NCBI RefSeq assembly: GCF_000384255.1
Contig: NZ_KB913035.1
Coordinates: 2,247,093 to 2,311,092 of the forward strand
Direction: 5' to 3'
DNA from: Methylotenera mobilis 13
GTDB taxonomy: Bacteria > Pseudomonadota > Gammaproteobacteria > Burkholderiales > Methylophilaceae
DNA length: 64,000 nt
The notes under the pieces are model-generated. The model was not told where the DNA came from. It searched no databases and saw only the letters and a list, made by a program, of their open reading frames with translations. The stretch's first letter is position 1, and every line of letters starts with the position of its first letter. This document shows, one piece after another, positions 9,330 to 18,427 of the stretch. A program made the position numbers and the translations under genes.

Positions 9330-10178
9330 TCATGGGCTAATATGCACAGTGATACCATGCGCGCGAATACGCTGCCCCATTGCTTCAAGCCACTCAGCAG
9401 GTAAGCGTGACAATCTATCCACTTCAACTTGCTCTGAGCGACGTGCAAGCCCATAAAGATGCACACCTTTAATGACATCCTTTGCTTGACTAACCAGAGT
9501 AAGGTAATCATTGATATCAGCGTCACTTGGCGGCAATCCATCTAAGGAAAACATGCAGGTTTGTATATAGGTTGGGCAAGCGATCGCACACTGTCTTAAG
9601 CGTTGTAGATGACTCTCTGGATTTAAATTCACATCGTTCACACGTGCAATCGCATCCTTAGAGCCACCATCTACTTTAAACCAAACCTCGCCATTCAGCT
9701 TTGCCAGATGCTTCATGCTCTCAAGTACCAAGGGTTTATCCATCAAGCTCCCATTGGTGATAAGCCTGACTTTAATCTTTCCAAGTAGGTCAAAATCACG
9801 CAATACCTGTTCTACTAGTGTCAGCACTTGTGGAAACTCTTTTGCACTGGTTGGCTCACCATTACCTGAAAATGCAATGTCTTTAAGCTGACGATCCTCT
9901 TCATTCACGTGCTGTTGCATAAAATCACCATGCAACACGTCATGAAGAAACGCTCGCAACTCTTGCTCTAGGACATCTAACTCAATAGCGGGAGGCGATC
10001 CTCTAGTAAGATTAGGCACATTGCAATAGATACAACGCCAATTACACGCGTTATTGACATTAAGATTAATGCCAACAGACACACCACCAGCACGCCGTGA
10101 AATCACTGGATAAATATACTTAAGCCCGATTACATCTCGGTTATGGTCTGTAGTGGTAAGATGAATTTTTGTGGTCAT
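9330..10178 (-). CDS. Radical SAM protein
   Basis: This 282-residue radical SAM enzyme has the cluster-binding motif C-x3-C-x2-C at Cys45, Cys49 and Cys52 (CNWRCIYC). It is followed by the SAM-contact GNGEPT region. There is no obvious second cluster or auxiliary domain. The substrate cannot be read from the sequence. It lies between ldhA and fnr on the same strand, 91 bases after fnr, and could be cotranscribed with fnr. The family includes RNA- and cofactor-modifying enzymes, but I make no finer call. Confidence 0.82.
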   Translation of the reverse strand: MTTKIHLTTTDHNRDVIGLKYIYPVISRRAGGVSVGINLNVNNACNWRCIYCNVPNLTRGSPPAIELDVLEQELRAFLHDVLHGDFMQQHVNEEDRQLKDIAFSGNGEPTSAKEFPQVLTLVEQVLRDFDLLGKIKVRLITNGSLMDKPLVLESMKHLAKLNGEVWFKVDGGSKDAIARVNDVNLNPESHLQRLRQCAIACPTYIQTCMFSLDGLPPSDADINDYLTLVSQAKDVIKGVHLYGLARRSEQVEVDRLSRLPAEWLEAMGQRIRAHGITVHISP

Positions 10179-10269
10179 GCAGGAATTATTACTTTTAAGT
10201 CTTAGATTTTAAGTCGTAGGTTGACGTGAAAATACGCCATTAAAATGTGTAAAACTCTAGAGCTATCCA

Positions 10270-11001
10270 CTAAAAGTAAGTTTGTGGATTGAATATTTTT
10301 TTTAACGCCTCTGGTGCCAATATTTTAACGTAACGCTGTTTTACCTCAATAATACCTTCTTCGCTAAACTTAGAAAAAGCGCGACTGACTGTTTCTAATT
10401 TAAGACCGAGATAGCTCCCGATTTCTTCGCGCGTCATCCTTAATACCAATTCAGACTGAGATAAGCCTCTGGCATGCAAGCGCTGCAAAAGATTCAGCAA
10501 GAATGCAGCTAAACGCTCTTCAGCGCGCATATTACCTAACAACATCATCACACTATTTTCACGCACAATTTCACGGCTCATAATTTTATGTACGTGTCTT
10601 TGTAATGCAGGTAATTCACGGGAAAGGTCTTCCACTGTTGCAAAAGGCATGACGCAAACTTCTGCGTCTTCCAATGCCACAGCATTACAGTTATGGCGGT
10701 CACTGACAATACCATCCATACCAATGATTTCACCGGCCATTTGGAAGCCAGTTACTTGCTCTCTGCCATCCTCGCTGGTCACACAGGTTTTAAAAAAGCC
10801 AGTACGAATTGCATAGAGAGAAGTAAAGGTATCTCCACTATTAAATAGTAGCTCCCCCTGTTTCACGCGGCGGCGCTTTTCAACGACTTCATCAAGTCTT
10901 TTCATTTCGTCGACGTTAAAACCGACAGGCATACAAAGCTCGCGCAGATTACAGTTTGAGCAAGCGACTTTAATGGCTTCTGGATTTAAAACAGGTTGCA
11001 T
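10270..11001 (-). CDS. fnr: Fnr-type oxygen-sensing transcription regulator
   Basis: This 243-residue Crp/Fnr-family regulator keeps all four cluster cysteines. Cys14, Cys17 and Cys23 sit in CSNCNLRELC, and the fourth is Cys116 in AEVCVMPF, as in E. coli Fnr. The recognition helix carries E203, S206 and R207 (ETVSR), which read TTGAT half-sites. It should therefore bind a [4Fe-4S] cluster, dimerise without oxygen and recognise TTGAT-N4-ATCAA. Perfect sites of that form occur next to this gene and upstream of ompW. It is divergent from hemN. Confidence 0.95.
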   Translation of the reverse strand: MQPVLNPEAIKVACSNCNLRELCMPVGFNVDEMKRLDEVVEKRRRVKQGELLFNSGDTFTSLYAIRTGFFKTCVTSEDGREQVTGFQMAGEIIGMDGIVSDRHNCNAVALEDAEVCVMPFATVEDLSRELPALQRHVHKIMSREIVRENSVMMLLGNMRAEERLAAFLLNLLQRLHARGLSQSELVLRMTREEIGSYLGLKLETVSRAFSKFSEEGIIEVKQRYVKILAPEALKKIFNPQTYF

Positions 11002-11090
11002 GATGTGCCCATTGATACGATTTTAATAAGGATACCGCTTTCAGCAGTTTGCCGCCAGTGAATTAAATAATCATTATTCATAATTATCTT

Positions 11091-11104
11091 TTGATGTGTA
11101 TCAA
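11091..11104. promoter_or_regulatory. Perfect Fnr box between fnr and hemN
   Basis: TTGATGTGTATCAA matches the Fnr consensus TTGAT-N4-ATCAA at all ten conserved positions. It lies 89 bases upstream of fnr and 197 bases upstream of hemN. It could activate hemN, as known for anaerobic coproporphyrinogen oxidase genes, or autoregulate fnr. At -41.5 spacing neither side shows a strong -10 hexamer, so the direction is unsettled. Confidence 0.85.
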
Positions 11105-11215
11105 AGTTCTTTTGTGGCAACAGTGGCAAAGTAGAGTCCTGTAGTTTGCCCTGTAATTTTAGATATTGGAAATAACAATAATGATGCTCTGTAGCTAGGC
11201 GAACTACACCAAAAA

Positions 11216-11231
11216 CCTAGCTTAAGCTAGG
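11216..11231. repeat. Perfect 16-bp palindrome in the hemN leader
   Basis: CCTAGCTTAAGCTAGG is its own reverse complement. It lies 70 bases upstream of the hemN start, inside the probable transcribed leader if transcription starts near the Fnr box. It could be a protein operator. No T-run follows, so a terminator is unlikely. Confidence 0.5.
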
Positions 11232-11273
11232 AAGATGTCGCCATATTACAGAGTGTATTTTATATTTACAGGA

Positions 11274-11293
11274 TAAACCAAACGGTTTAGGAG
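11274..11293 (+). promoter_or_regulatory. Small hairpin abutting the hemN ribosome-binding site
   Basis: TAAACC (11274-11279) can pair with GGTTTA (11284-11289) around a loop AAAC. The last base of the stem is the first base of AGGAG (11289-11293), which lies eight bases before the hemN ATG. The stem is short and weak but sits where it could affect initiation. Confidence 0.35.
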
Positions 11294-11301
11294 TCACAAT
11301 T

Positions 11302-12750
11302 ATGGTTGCCAACAATACAATCAACTTTCCTAGTCATCAACCAAGTAACACTAAGGTTGAAGAAAAAAGTATCGCACCGACGCTCACACCAGAAACCTTA
11401 CAAAAATTTGACGTTTCAGGGCCTAGATACACCTCCTACCCAACGGCAGATCGATTTGTTGAAGCATTTACTGAAGAGTCTTATAAGCAAACCTTAGCGC
11501 AACGTCGTATTGGTGGCTTAACACTACCTTTATCTATTTATGTACATATCCCATTTTGTGAGTCACTCTGCTTTTTCTGCGCTTGCAACAAAATCGTCAC
11601 TAAACATCACGAACGTAGCGCCGAATACTTAAGGTATCTAAGTCGTGAGATTGATTTGCACGTTGAGCACTTAGGGGCTGGTCAAACCATCTCACAATTA
11701 CACCTGGGTGGTGGCTCACCCACATTCTTCAGCGATGACGAGTTAAGCGAATTGATGGCAATGATACGTCGTAGCTTTGTGTTGGCGCCTCATGGAGAAT
11801 ACTCGATAGAGGTTGACCCACGCACGGTTAACGAACAACGCTTGGAGCATTTAGCATCACTTGGATTTAACCGCCTCAGTTTTGGTGTTCAAGACTTTGA
11901 TCCAGAGGTACAAAAAGCAGTGCATCGCATTCAGCCTGCAGAACAAGTATTCTCGTTAGTGGAAGCCGCACGGCGCTTCAAGTTTGATTCAGTCAACGTG
12001 GATTTGATTTACGGATTACCTAAGCAATCACCAGAATCATTCTCAAAAACTTTATCGCAAATTGTGGAACTGAGACCTGAAAGAATCGCACTATATGCGT
12101 ATGCACACCTGCCAGAGCGCTTCAAACCTCAACGCAGAATTGATGCTTACGAGCTACCAGCCGCATCAGCAAAAATTGCGATGCTTTCCAACGCGATTTC
12201 TACATTCCTTAACGCAGGTTATGTGTATGTAGGCATGGACCACTTTGCCCTACCTACAGACGCGCTAGCCATCGCCAAACGTCAAGGCCGACTACATCGC
12301 AACTTCCAAGGCTATAGCACACAACCAGATTGTGACTTAATTAGCCTAGGCGTTTCTGCTATTGGTCGTGTGGGGGCAACTTATAGTCAAAACGCTAAAA
12401 CACTAGAAGAATATTACGACTTTCTTAATCAAGGTCGATTCCCAATCGTACGTGGCTTAGCATTAACAAGGGATGACCTTGTACGCCGTGCCGTGATTAT
12501 GGCAATTATGTGCCAAGGTGAGTTGCAATATGAATCTATTGAGCTTGCTTACATGATTAACTTTAAAGAATACTTTGCCTCAGAGCTAGAATCACTTAAA
12601 GAGCTAGAAAAAACCGGCATGATTATCTTAGAAAAATCAGGCCTGCAAGTCACCGATTTTGGCTGGTTCTTTGTCCGTGCGGTAGGCATGATTTTTGATC
12701 GCTATCTACAAACCGATCGCAATCGTGCACGATTTTCTAAAATCATCTAA
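11302..12750 (+). CDS. hemN: Oxygen-independent coproporphyrinogen III oxidase
   Basis: HemN is a radical SAM enzyme that converts coproporphyrinogen III to protoporphyrinogen IX without oxygen in heme synthesis. The 482-residue protein has the cluster motif at Cys86, Cys90 and Cys93, with a further Cys95 (CESLCFFCAC). It also has the family signatures GPRYTSYPTADRF before it, HLGGGSPTF after it, and the C-terminal HemN domain ending DRYLQTDRNRARFSKII. Length and the PRYTSYPTA region point to true HemN rather than HemW. The start ATG has AGGAG eight bases upstream. An Fnr box upstream fits anaerobic control. Confidence 0.95.
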   Translation: MVANNTINFPSHQPSNTKVEEKSIAPTLTPETLQKFDVSGPRYTSYPTADRFVEAFTEESYKQTLAQRRIGGLTLPLSIYVHIPFCESLCFFCACNKIVTKHHERSAEYLRYLSREIDLHVEHLGAGQTISQLHLGGGSPTFFSDDELSELMAMIRRSFVLAPHGEYSIEVDPRTVNEQRLEHLASLGFNRLSFGVQDFDPEVQKAVHRIQPAEQVFSLVEAARRFKFDSVNVDLIYGLPKQSPESFSKTLSQIVELRPERIALYAYAHLPERFKPQRRIDAYELPAASAKIAMLSNAISTFLNAGYVYVGMDHFALPTDALAIAKRQGRLHRNFQGYSTQPDCDLISLGVSAIGRVGATYSQNAKTLEEYYDFLNQGRFPIVRGLALTRDDLVRRAVIMAIMCQGELQYESIELAYMINFKEYFASELESLKELEKTGMIILEKSGLQVTDFGWFFVRAVGMIFDRYLQTDRNRARFSKII

Positions 12751-13078
12751 ACGACAACTTAAGCACTAACACGCCACTTGTACTTAATTTGCAATGGATG
12801 CTGATTAAGTGCATCCGAGCACCAGTAAGTCCTTATATTCTCAGCGTGGCTGCCTGCTCACCAGTTAAACATAGCATCAATGACTAATCATTGCCCACGA
12901 CAAACACAACTTAATTTAATATCAACGCCACATCAAGCCAAGTAGCCTCCATGATGCGTTAACGCCGCTCTAGTATTAATTGGACAATTTAATTTTAGTA
13001 CTAGGCATAGTTGCGACTAGATTAAGTTTCACACAACCCACAGAGGCTTAATTGAAAACCAATCTGCATAAAATATAG
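12751..13078. other. Intergenic stretch with no gene seen (hemN-ompW)
   Basis: No open frame or family is recognisable here. One small inverted repeat GGATGC (12796-12801) / GCATCC (12811-12816) lies 45 bases after hemN. It has no T-run, so it is at best a weak terminator. Confidence 0.5.
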
Positions 13079-13114
13079 ATAAAAAAAGCCCCTGCTTCTA
13101 GGACAACAGGGGCA
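13079..13114 (-). terminator. Intrinsic terminator of ompW
   Basis: On the minus strand GCCCCTG (13113-13107) pairs with CAGGGGC (13094-13088) around a 12-base loop, followed by a run of seven T. It lies about 65 bases after the ompW stop. Confidence 0.85.
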
Positions 13115-13177
13115 AATGTGGAGCCTTAAAATCTTTGATTAAATTGTTATTGTTTTAACGCATTGCAAAATTAGCAA

Positions 13178-13882
13178 TTAGAATTTTTTACCAATACCGA
13201 TACCGACAACCCATGGATTGATATCTAGTGAGTCAATTTTTTCCCAAGCACCAGTATTATTAGCGCCCAGTCTAGCTTTAACATCCGTATCTATCGTTAC
13301 ATATTTAACATCAGCATTAATTAACCAACCGTCTTTCAAGTTAATATCAACACCAGCTTGCAATGCGTAACCCCAGCTATCTGAATCAATTTTGATTGAG
13401 TTGCCAGCACGAGCACCGCTAGAAAATTTTAATTTCTTGTCAAGCATATTCGTATAATTAATACCAGCACCTACGTATGGGTCAATCATTTGGTCTGGAT
13501 TAAAGTGCCATTGCAAAGTTAATGTAGGTGGCAAAAGATTAACGCTTCCTAAGTCTTGGTTGCCTACCGCACCTGCTGAATCATCTTCAATACTAACGTT
13601 ATGGCGTGTACCTAAAGCCAAAATCAATTCTGCTGCAATGTTTTTTGTGATGTAGTAAGAGATATCTAACTCAGGAATTACTTTGTCACTAACAGTTAAC
13701 TCTGCACCAGGAGATAAAACAGTACCGAGACTAGCTTGATTAGTTTTCGTGCCTAAACGGCTATCTTCATTTGGGCTAACATTGACAGCACGCGCACGTA
13801 CTACCCAATCACCCGCTTCAGCTTGCGCTAACATTGGGGCAAAAGCTGCAGCGATTGCCAACACTAATACTGACTTATTCAT
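13178..13882 (-). CDS. ompW: OmpW-family outer membrane protein
   Basis: This 234-residue protein is an eight-stranded outer-membrane barrel. A signal peptide MNKSVLVLAIAAAFAPMLAQA is followed by GDWVVRARAVNVSPNEDS, then alternating hydrophobic strands and a C-terminal aromatic residue (VVGIGIGKKF) used by the barrel assembly machinery. PYVGAGINYT is a typical OmpW segment. OmpW forms a narrow hydrophobic channel, and its expression rises without oxygen in enterobacteria under Fnr. Here a perfect Fnr box with a TATAAT at class II spacing precedes the gene, and a strong terminator follows it. Confidence 0.92.
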   Translation of the reverse strand: MNKSVLVLAIAAAFAPMLAQAEAGDWVVRARAVNVSPNEDSRLGTKTNQASLGTVLSPGAELTVSDKVIPELDISYYITKNIAAELILALGTRHNVSIEDDSAGAVGNQDLGSVNLLPPTLTLQWHFNPDQMIDPYVGAGINYTNMLDKKLKFSSGARAGNSIKIDSDSWGYALQAGVDINLKDGWLINADVKYVTIDTDVKARLGANNTGAWEKIDSLDINPWVVGIGIGKKF

Positions 13883-13933
13883 TTTTCACTCTCCACTTAA
13901 AAATAAATTAACTAATGCAAATTCGATGGACGA

Positions 13934-13939
13934 ATTATA
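13934..13939 (-). promoter_or_regulatory. -10 hexamer of the ompW promoter
   Basis: TATAAT on the minus strand, about 50 bases upstream of the ompW ATG. Exactly 22 bases separate it from the Fnr box 13962-13975. That places the box at -41.5 from the predicted transcription start near 13927, the standard class II geometry. Confidence 0.8.
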
Positions 13940-13961
13940 TTGAGCTAATTTCAGATGCAAT

Positions 13962-13975
13962 TTGATTTGCATCAA
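13962..13975. promoter_or_regulatory. Perfect Fnr box upstream of ompW
   Basis: TTGATTTGCATCAA matches TTGAT-N4-ATCAA completely. Its spacing to the TATAAT at 13934-13939 predicts activation of ompW by the Fnr encoded at 10270-11001. Confidence 0.88.
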
Positions 13976-14017
13976 GTGAAGCCATGCTAAATTTAAGATG
14001 TTGCTTTTTTACAACAA

Positions 14018-15409
14018 CTAGTGATTCAGCGTGAATAATGCAATAGACTCGACATGAGAAGTATGTGGAAACATATTAATCACACCGGCAGCCTTTAACT
14101 GATAACCTTTTTCATTTACTAACACACCAGCATCACGTGCTAGCGTGGCAGGGTTACAAGAAACATATACGATAGACTCAGGCTGATTGTTAGCATCTAG
14201 TGATTTAACCAACTCAAACGCCCCATCACGTGGTGGATCAACCAACCATTTATTAAAACGCCCTAGGCCAGTTAAGGATTCAGGTGTCATTTTAAACAAA
14301 TCAGCCACGCCAAATTTGACGTGATTAATTTCATTTAACTGTGCGCTTTCGTTTGCACGGTCAACTAAGTTTGCTAGCCCTTCTAGACCCAACACCTGCG
14401 CACCACTGCGTGCGATAGGCAATGTGAAATTACCAATGCCACAGAAAAAATCGGCAATTTTTTCGCCAGCCTTAGGCGAAAGTAATTGCATTGCGCGCCG
14501 AATCATCACCTGATTAATTTGCGGGTTAACTTGTGTAAACTCATTAGGTTTAAATGGGTACTTCAAATCAAACTCTGGCAGACTGTAACTGAGTACAGAG
14601 CCATTTAAAGGGTAAAAAGGCTTAATGGTATCTGGCCCTTTGGTTTGCGTCCAAACCTGAACCCCATGATCATCGGCAAATGCTTTGAGTAGAACTTCAT
14701 CTTGCGCTGTTAACGGCCCCATAATCCGCAGAATCAAAACAATGACAGACTTACCAGCTTGCACACTGTCATTTGGCTCAGTAGCATCAGGCTCACCCAC
14801 CGCTAATTCGATTTGAGGTAACTTATCTCGAATACTTAGCTGGACTATCAAATCCTGTAGTGGTGCAATCAGCACAGAAACTTCTGGTACCAAGACTTCA
14901 CAGCTATTCATGTCCGCCACAAAGCGCGTTGATTTTTCGTTAAATCCAACCAATACACGCTGCTTTTTCTCTACATACTTAACACTTAGGCGCGCCTTAT
15001 GGCGATAACCCCAAGTAGGCCCATAAAGTGGAGGTAACATATTTTCAGCTTTTACTTTGCCGATATGCCACAAATCACTCTCTAGCAAACGCTGCTTTGT
15101 TGCTACCTGCGCTGCAAAATCTAAATGCTGCAGTTTACACCCGCCACACAGACCAAAATGCGGACATTTTGGCGTGACGCGTTGATTGGACTGTTTTAAC
15201 ACCTCCACCACGTTAGCCACTTCATAGCTCGGTTTAATCCGGTGCGACTGAAAAGTAACCTTTTCACCTGGCAATGCGCCGTCAACAAAAATCGTTTTAC
15301 CTTCATAATGGGTAACACCACGACCCTCTTGGTCTAATGATTCAATCACAGCCGTTAAAATTGGGGCCGGTATATTTTCAGCTTGTGCTTTACTTCGTCT
15401 TTTTCTCAT
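14018..15409 (-). CDS. rlmD: 23S rRNA (uracil-1939-C5)-methyltransferase RlmD
   Basis: This 463-residue SAM-dependent enzyme methylates a uracil in 23S rRNA. An N-terminal TRAM domain (about residues 15-75) comes first. The iron-sulfur cysteines follow in [10 protein letters not shown], with a fourth in MNSCEVL. The SAM site is [13 protein letters not shown] and the catalytic cysteine is in [12 protein letters not shown]. Four cluster cysteines favour RlmD over RlmC or TrmA. It is a single gene on the minus strand, divergent from the small secreted protein at 15510. Confidence 0.93.
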   Translation of the reverse strand: MRKRRSKAQAENIPAPILTAVIESLDQEGRGVTHYEGKTIFVDGALPGEKVTFQSHRIKPSYEVANVVEVLKQSNQRVTPKCPHFGLCGGCKLQHLDFAAQVATKQRLLESDLWHIGKVKAENMLPPLYGPTWGYRHKARLSVKYVEKKQRVLVGFNEKSTRFVADMNSCEVLVPEVSVLIAPLQDLIVQLSIRDKLPQIELAVGEPDATEPNDSVQAGKSVIVLILRIMGPLTAQDEVLLKAFADDHGVQVWTQTKGPDTIKPFYPLNGSVLSYSLPEFDLKYPFKPNEFTQVNPQINQVMIRRAMQLLSPKAGEKIADFFCGIGNFTLPIARSGAQVLGLEGLANLVDRANESAQLNEINHVKFGVADLFKMTPESLTGLGRFNKWLVDPPRDGAFELVKSLDANNQPESIVYVSCNPATLARDAGVLVNEKGYQLKAAGVINMFPHTSHVESIALFTLNH

Positions 15410-15509
15410 AGGTTAAATTTTACCGCAGAGCTTGTATTAGAGGAAATTATCTTATTTTGATAAACTGGATATCAACACATTAATTTCAACCAAACCTCAA
15501 CAATAAGAA

Positions 15510-15968
15510 ATGACTTTTCTCATGAATATAAAAAACTTTTTTGTCTCAATTGCTTTCATTGGGATAGCTCTATTTCAAGTGGTCTATGCAGCCGAACAAC
15601 AATCTCGCACCACAAAAAATGGCATTCAGTATCTAACAGGCGGCATTGGTCATGAAGAAGTGGTTGAAATGCGGGCACATGCAAAAAAATTCACGCTAAA
15701 CTTAATATTCTCAGAAGGTGAAGATGGGCACTCGGCTACTGCGATTAACGTCAATATTTACAATGCTCAGAATGAGTTAGTCTTTAGACTAAAGAATGCT
15801 AAACCAATGCTATACGTCAATTTACCAGTAGGGACTTATACGATTCTGGCAACGAACAATGGTGAAAAGCTGCGTTATAAATTAACGATTGAGGCTAATA
15901 ACAATCAGAAAGTCATTCTTAACTGGAAAGAAGCAAACCCAAGCAACATGCCTGAAGAAACACTTTAA
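15510..15968 (+). CDS. Secreted protein of unknown function
   Basis: I do not recognise this 152-residue protein. An N-terminal signal peptide ends near VVYAAEQ (about residue 27). The body contains beta-rich sequence with an LPVGTYTILATNNGEKLRYKL stretch, reminiscent of carboxypeptidase regulatory-like or transthyretin-like folds, and ends with a polar tail. ATG 15510 has only a weak AAGAA before it; a second ATG at 15522 would give the same mature protein. It precedes the PDZ-M48 lipoprotein by 90 bases on the same strand, which may mean a shared envelope role. Confidence 0.7.
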   Translation: MTFLMNIKNFFVSIAFIGIALFQVVYAAEQQSRTTKNGIQYLTGGIGHEEVVEMRAHAKKFTLNLIFSEGEDGHSATAINVNIYNAQNELVFRLKNAKPMLYVNLPVGTYTILATNNGEKLRYKLTIEANNNQKVILNWKEANPSNMPEETL

Positions 15969-16058
15969 TCAAACAACATCGTGATTGTTGACTGCTAGGC
16001 AAAACAAAAATTAAACTTCTTTATCAAAAAAATCAATAAAAACCATCAGGAAATCAAC

Positions 16059-17135
16059 GTGCTGCTGACCAAATCACCACTGTTCATCGTAACCTTACTT
16101 CTTGCTGCATGCGCGGCACCACAAACTCGCACACCTAATATTAATAACGAAACCACCAACGCTGAGGCGAAGAAACAACAAGAACTTGTAGTTGAAGATT
16201 ACATGAGTAACTATAAGAAACTACAAAATGTTTCTTCACGAATTATTACTAATGGCAGCGACTTATGCGGTGATAAAACTGCTGGCTATTATGGATTTAA
16301 CTACTGGAATCAAGATGGTTTTAAACCCGCTTGGAAAGAGGTCACTAAGTCTAAATTTAATTTAGATGAGCGTTTTAAGATTCTGCATGTCGTTGAAAAA
16401 TCTCCTGCTGAAAAAGCAGCGCTAAAAGAAGGCGATATTTTAGTGTCAATCAATCACTGGCTAGTACCGATTGGCAAAGAGGCAGATAAGCAATTAGCAC
16501 AAAAACTAGCAGAACAAGCGAAGAGTCTATCCCCTGTAGAAATGTCAGTATTAAGGGATGGTAAAGAACATAAAGTATCTATCACACCAGTAAAATCCTG
16601 TGATTTTCAAGTACATCTAGCGCCAGACGACACTAAAAATGCTTATGCGGATGGTAAAAATATTGTGGTTTATAAGGGGCTAATGGACTTCTTTAAAACT
16701 GATGAAGAGATGGCACTAGTCGTTAGCCATGAACTTGCACACAACGCAATGCATCATATCGATGCAAAAAAGAAGAACGCTACCGCTGGTGGAATATTTG
16801 GCTTATTACTGGATATAGCCGCAGCCACTGCTGGCGTTAACACAAATGGTGACTTTAGCAGATTGGGCGCTGGTATTGCTGGCAATGCATATTCTGTTGA
16901 GTTTGAACAAGAAGCCGACTATGTTGGCTTATATGTCATGCAAAAAGCTGGCTTTAATATCGACAACGCTGCTGGCTTTTGGAGAAGAATGGCGATTAAT
17001 AACTCACAAGCAATCACCACAAAATCCTCTCATCCTACAACACCTGAGCGGTTTGTCGCGATTGAAGAAACCGTAAAAGAAATTAAAGGGAAGCTTGAAA
17101 AAGGGGCTCCGCTGAATCCTGAGTTAAAGAAATAG
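16059..17135 (+). CDS. PDZ-M48 metallopeptidase lipoprotein
   Basis: This 358-residue envelope protease starts at GTG, with CAGGA six to ten bases upstream. Its signal peptide ends in the lipobox LAAC, so it should be anchored by a lipid. A PDZ domain (about residues 100-175; ERFKILHVVEKSPAEKAALKEGDILVSI) precedes a zinc peptidase domain. That domain carries the active-site VSHELAHNAMHH (near residue 227) and a distal glutamate in EQEADYVG. PDZ-M48 order is less common than the BepA/LoiP layout. It may remove misfolded envelope proteins, but the substrate is unknown. Confidence 0.88.
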   Translation: MLLTKSPLFIVTLLLAACAAPQTRTPNINNETTNAEAKKQQELVVEDYMSNYKKLQNVSSRIITNGSDLCGDKTAGYYGFNYWNQDGFKPAWKEVTKSKFNLDERFKILHVVEKSPAEKAALKEGDILVSINHWLVPIGKEADKQLAQKLAEQAKSLSPVEMSVLRDGKEHKVSITPVKSCDFQVHLAPDDTKNAYADGKNIVVYKGLMDFFKTDEEMALVVSHELAHNAMHHIDAKKKNATAGGIFGLLLDIAAATAGVNTNGDFSRLGAGIAGNAYSVEFEQEADYVGLYVMQKAGFNIDNAAGFWRRMAINNSQAITTKSSHPTTPERFVAIEETVKEIKGKLEKGAPLNPELKK

Positions 17136-17186
17136 GTCCTGAGTTAAAAAACAGCCAGTTTGCTTATTGCACTTTCCCATCATGCG

Positions 17187-17960
17187 CTATTTCCACGCCG
17201 CAAGGAACTCTGTCCAATGCGGCGCGGTATAGCCTGATAAAGTATCCCGCACTAAATTAATTTCTGCTTCGTAAGCCTCAGGTGTCAAGTGGCCGCGCAT
17301 CAGTTGGAATCTCAAGTAAACCAGATGCGTATTAGCTACGTCTGTTTCACAATAATCTCTAATTTCCGCAATCTGTCCTGCCTTGTAAGCATCCCACACT
17401 TTACTGCCGTCCATCCCTAACTTCCCAGGAAAACCACACAGCTTGGCCAAATCATCTAATGGCGCATTGGCACGCGCATTAAACATCGCCATCACATCCA
17501 TCAAATCTAAATGACGGCTGTGATAACGGCTAATATAGTTGTTCCACTTAAACTCCTTGTCGTCTTCACCTAAATCCCAATAACGGCTCGCGTTAATCCC
17601 ATGGATTAGCCCGCGATAATGCAGCACAGGCAAATCAAACCCACTTCCATTCCAAGAGATAATCTGTGGAGTGTACTTTTCTATCCCATCAAAAAAACGC
17701 TGGATAATTTCAGCCTCAGATGAATCTGGGTCGCCTAGCGTCCATACTTTAAACTGCTTACCTTCACGCAGCGCACATGAAATAGCGCAGATTCTGTGCT
17801 GGTGTAGCGGCAAAAACTCGGTACCATTTTGCTGGCGCCGTTGATGTAGGGCAATATTGGCAACATCTTCATCAGAGGTGTTCACAGGTAAGTCTAGTAA
17901 AGTACGCAAACCATCTGTATCTGGAATGGTTTCAATATCAAAAACTAAAGTAGGGGTCAT
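17187..17960 (-). CDS. Predicted 3'-5' exonuclease related to PolB exonuclease domain
   Basis: This 257-residue protein has the DnaQ/PolB-type nuclease layout. VFDIETIPD near the N-terminus gives the DxE of motif I. SWNGSGFDLPVL gives motif II. DYCETDVANTHLVYLR gives motif III. It matches the DNA_pol_B_exo2 family of stand-alone exonucleases, which act on single-stranded DNA or RNA; the cellular role is not known. It is the last gene of a minus-strand run from dsbB. Confidence 0.87.
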   Translation of the reverse strand: MTPTLVFDIETIPDTDGLRTLLDLPVNTSDEDVANIALHQRRQQNGTEFLPLHQHRICAISCALREGKQFKVWTLGDPDSSEAEIIQRFFDGIEKYTPQIISWNGSGFDLPVLHYRGLIHGINASRYWDLGEDDKEFKWNNYISRYHSRHLDLMDVMAMFNARANAPLDDLAKLCGFPGKLGMDGSKVWDAYKAGQIAEIRDYCETDVANTHLVYLRFQLMRGHLTPEAYEAEINLVRDTLSGYTAPHWTEFLAAWK

Positions 17961-18010
17961 GGTTAGGGCTTTATTAAAATCTCAGGAGACGCGGAGTAAA
18001 TGAATCTCAA

Positions 18011-18427
18011 CTATTTTTTTGTCCAACCACCTGCACCCTGCACCCACCATCCACCTTGTGCTTTATCAATCCAACGGGTTGCAAAAGTGCTTTGAATTTC
18101 AGCCTGCCACTCTGGATGACCATTGGCTGTGGCAATTTCTTTATAAAGCTTGGCACGGTCTGCATTTTCAGCAGTTACTACGCCATTGAGTGAAGCCCGA
18201 TCTTTTAACGGCACTGCGTTAGCGTCACGTACAGCAACCATACCGTCTTTGGTTAAGCCAACAGCCCCGCTTGCATAATGTGGCGCAAGCTGTGCGTGGC
18301 GAGATTGCATACTGCCCTTAATGGCTGAAATCGCTGGCGTGTTAACTTCTAGGTCTGCCGCTGCAACCACCATCTGACTTGCAAACATTGCGCCTATTAA
18401 CAACAAACTGAATAACATTTTTTTCAT
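18011..18427 (-). CDS. ydbL: YdbL-family (DUF1318) periplasmic protein
   Basis: This 138-residue exported protein has a signal peptide MKKMLFSLLLIGAMFASQMVVA and a DUF1318 domain (GAVGLTKDGMVAVRDANAVP, then LNGVVTAENADRAKLYKEIA). I placed the start at 18427 because AAAGGA lies six bases before that ATG; longer in-frame starts upstream lack such a site. In E. coli ydbL is the third gene of ydbH-ynbE-ydbL, and YdbL modulates the YdbH-YnbE phospholipid bridge. The same order occurs here. The C-terminus is rich in Trp and Gly. Confidence 0.88.
   Translation of the reverse strand: MKKMLFSLLLIGAMFASQMVVAAADLEVNTPAISAIKGSMQSRHAQLAPHYASGAVGLTKDGMVAVRDANAVPLKDRASLNGVVTAENADRAKLYKEIATANGHPEWQAEIQSTFATRWIDKAQGGWWVQGAGGWTKK

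Noticed and set aside
12796-12816. Terminator of hemN
   Set aside because: The stem is only six base pairs and no T-run follows.
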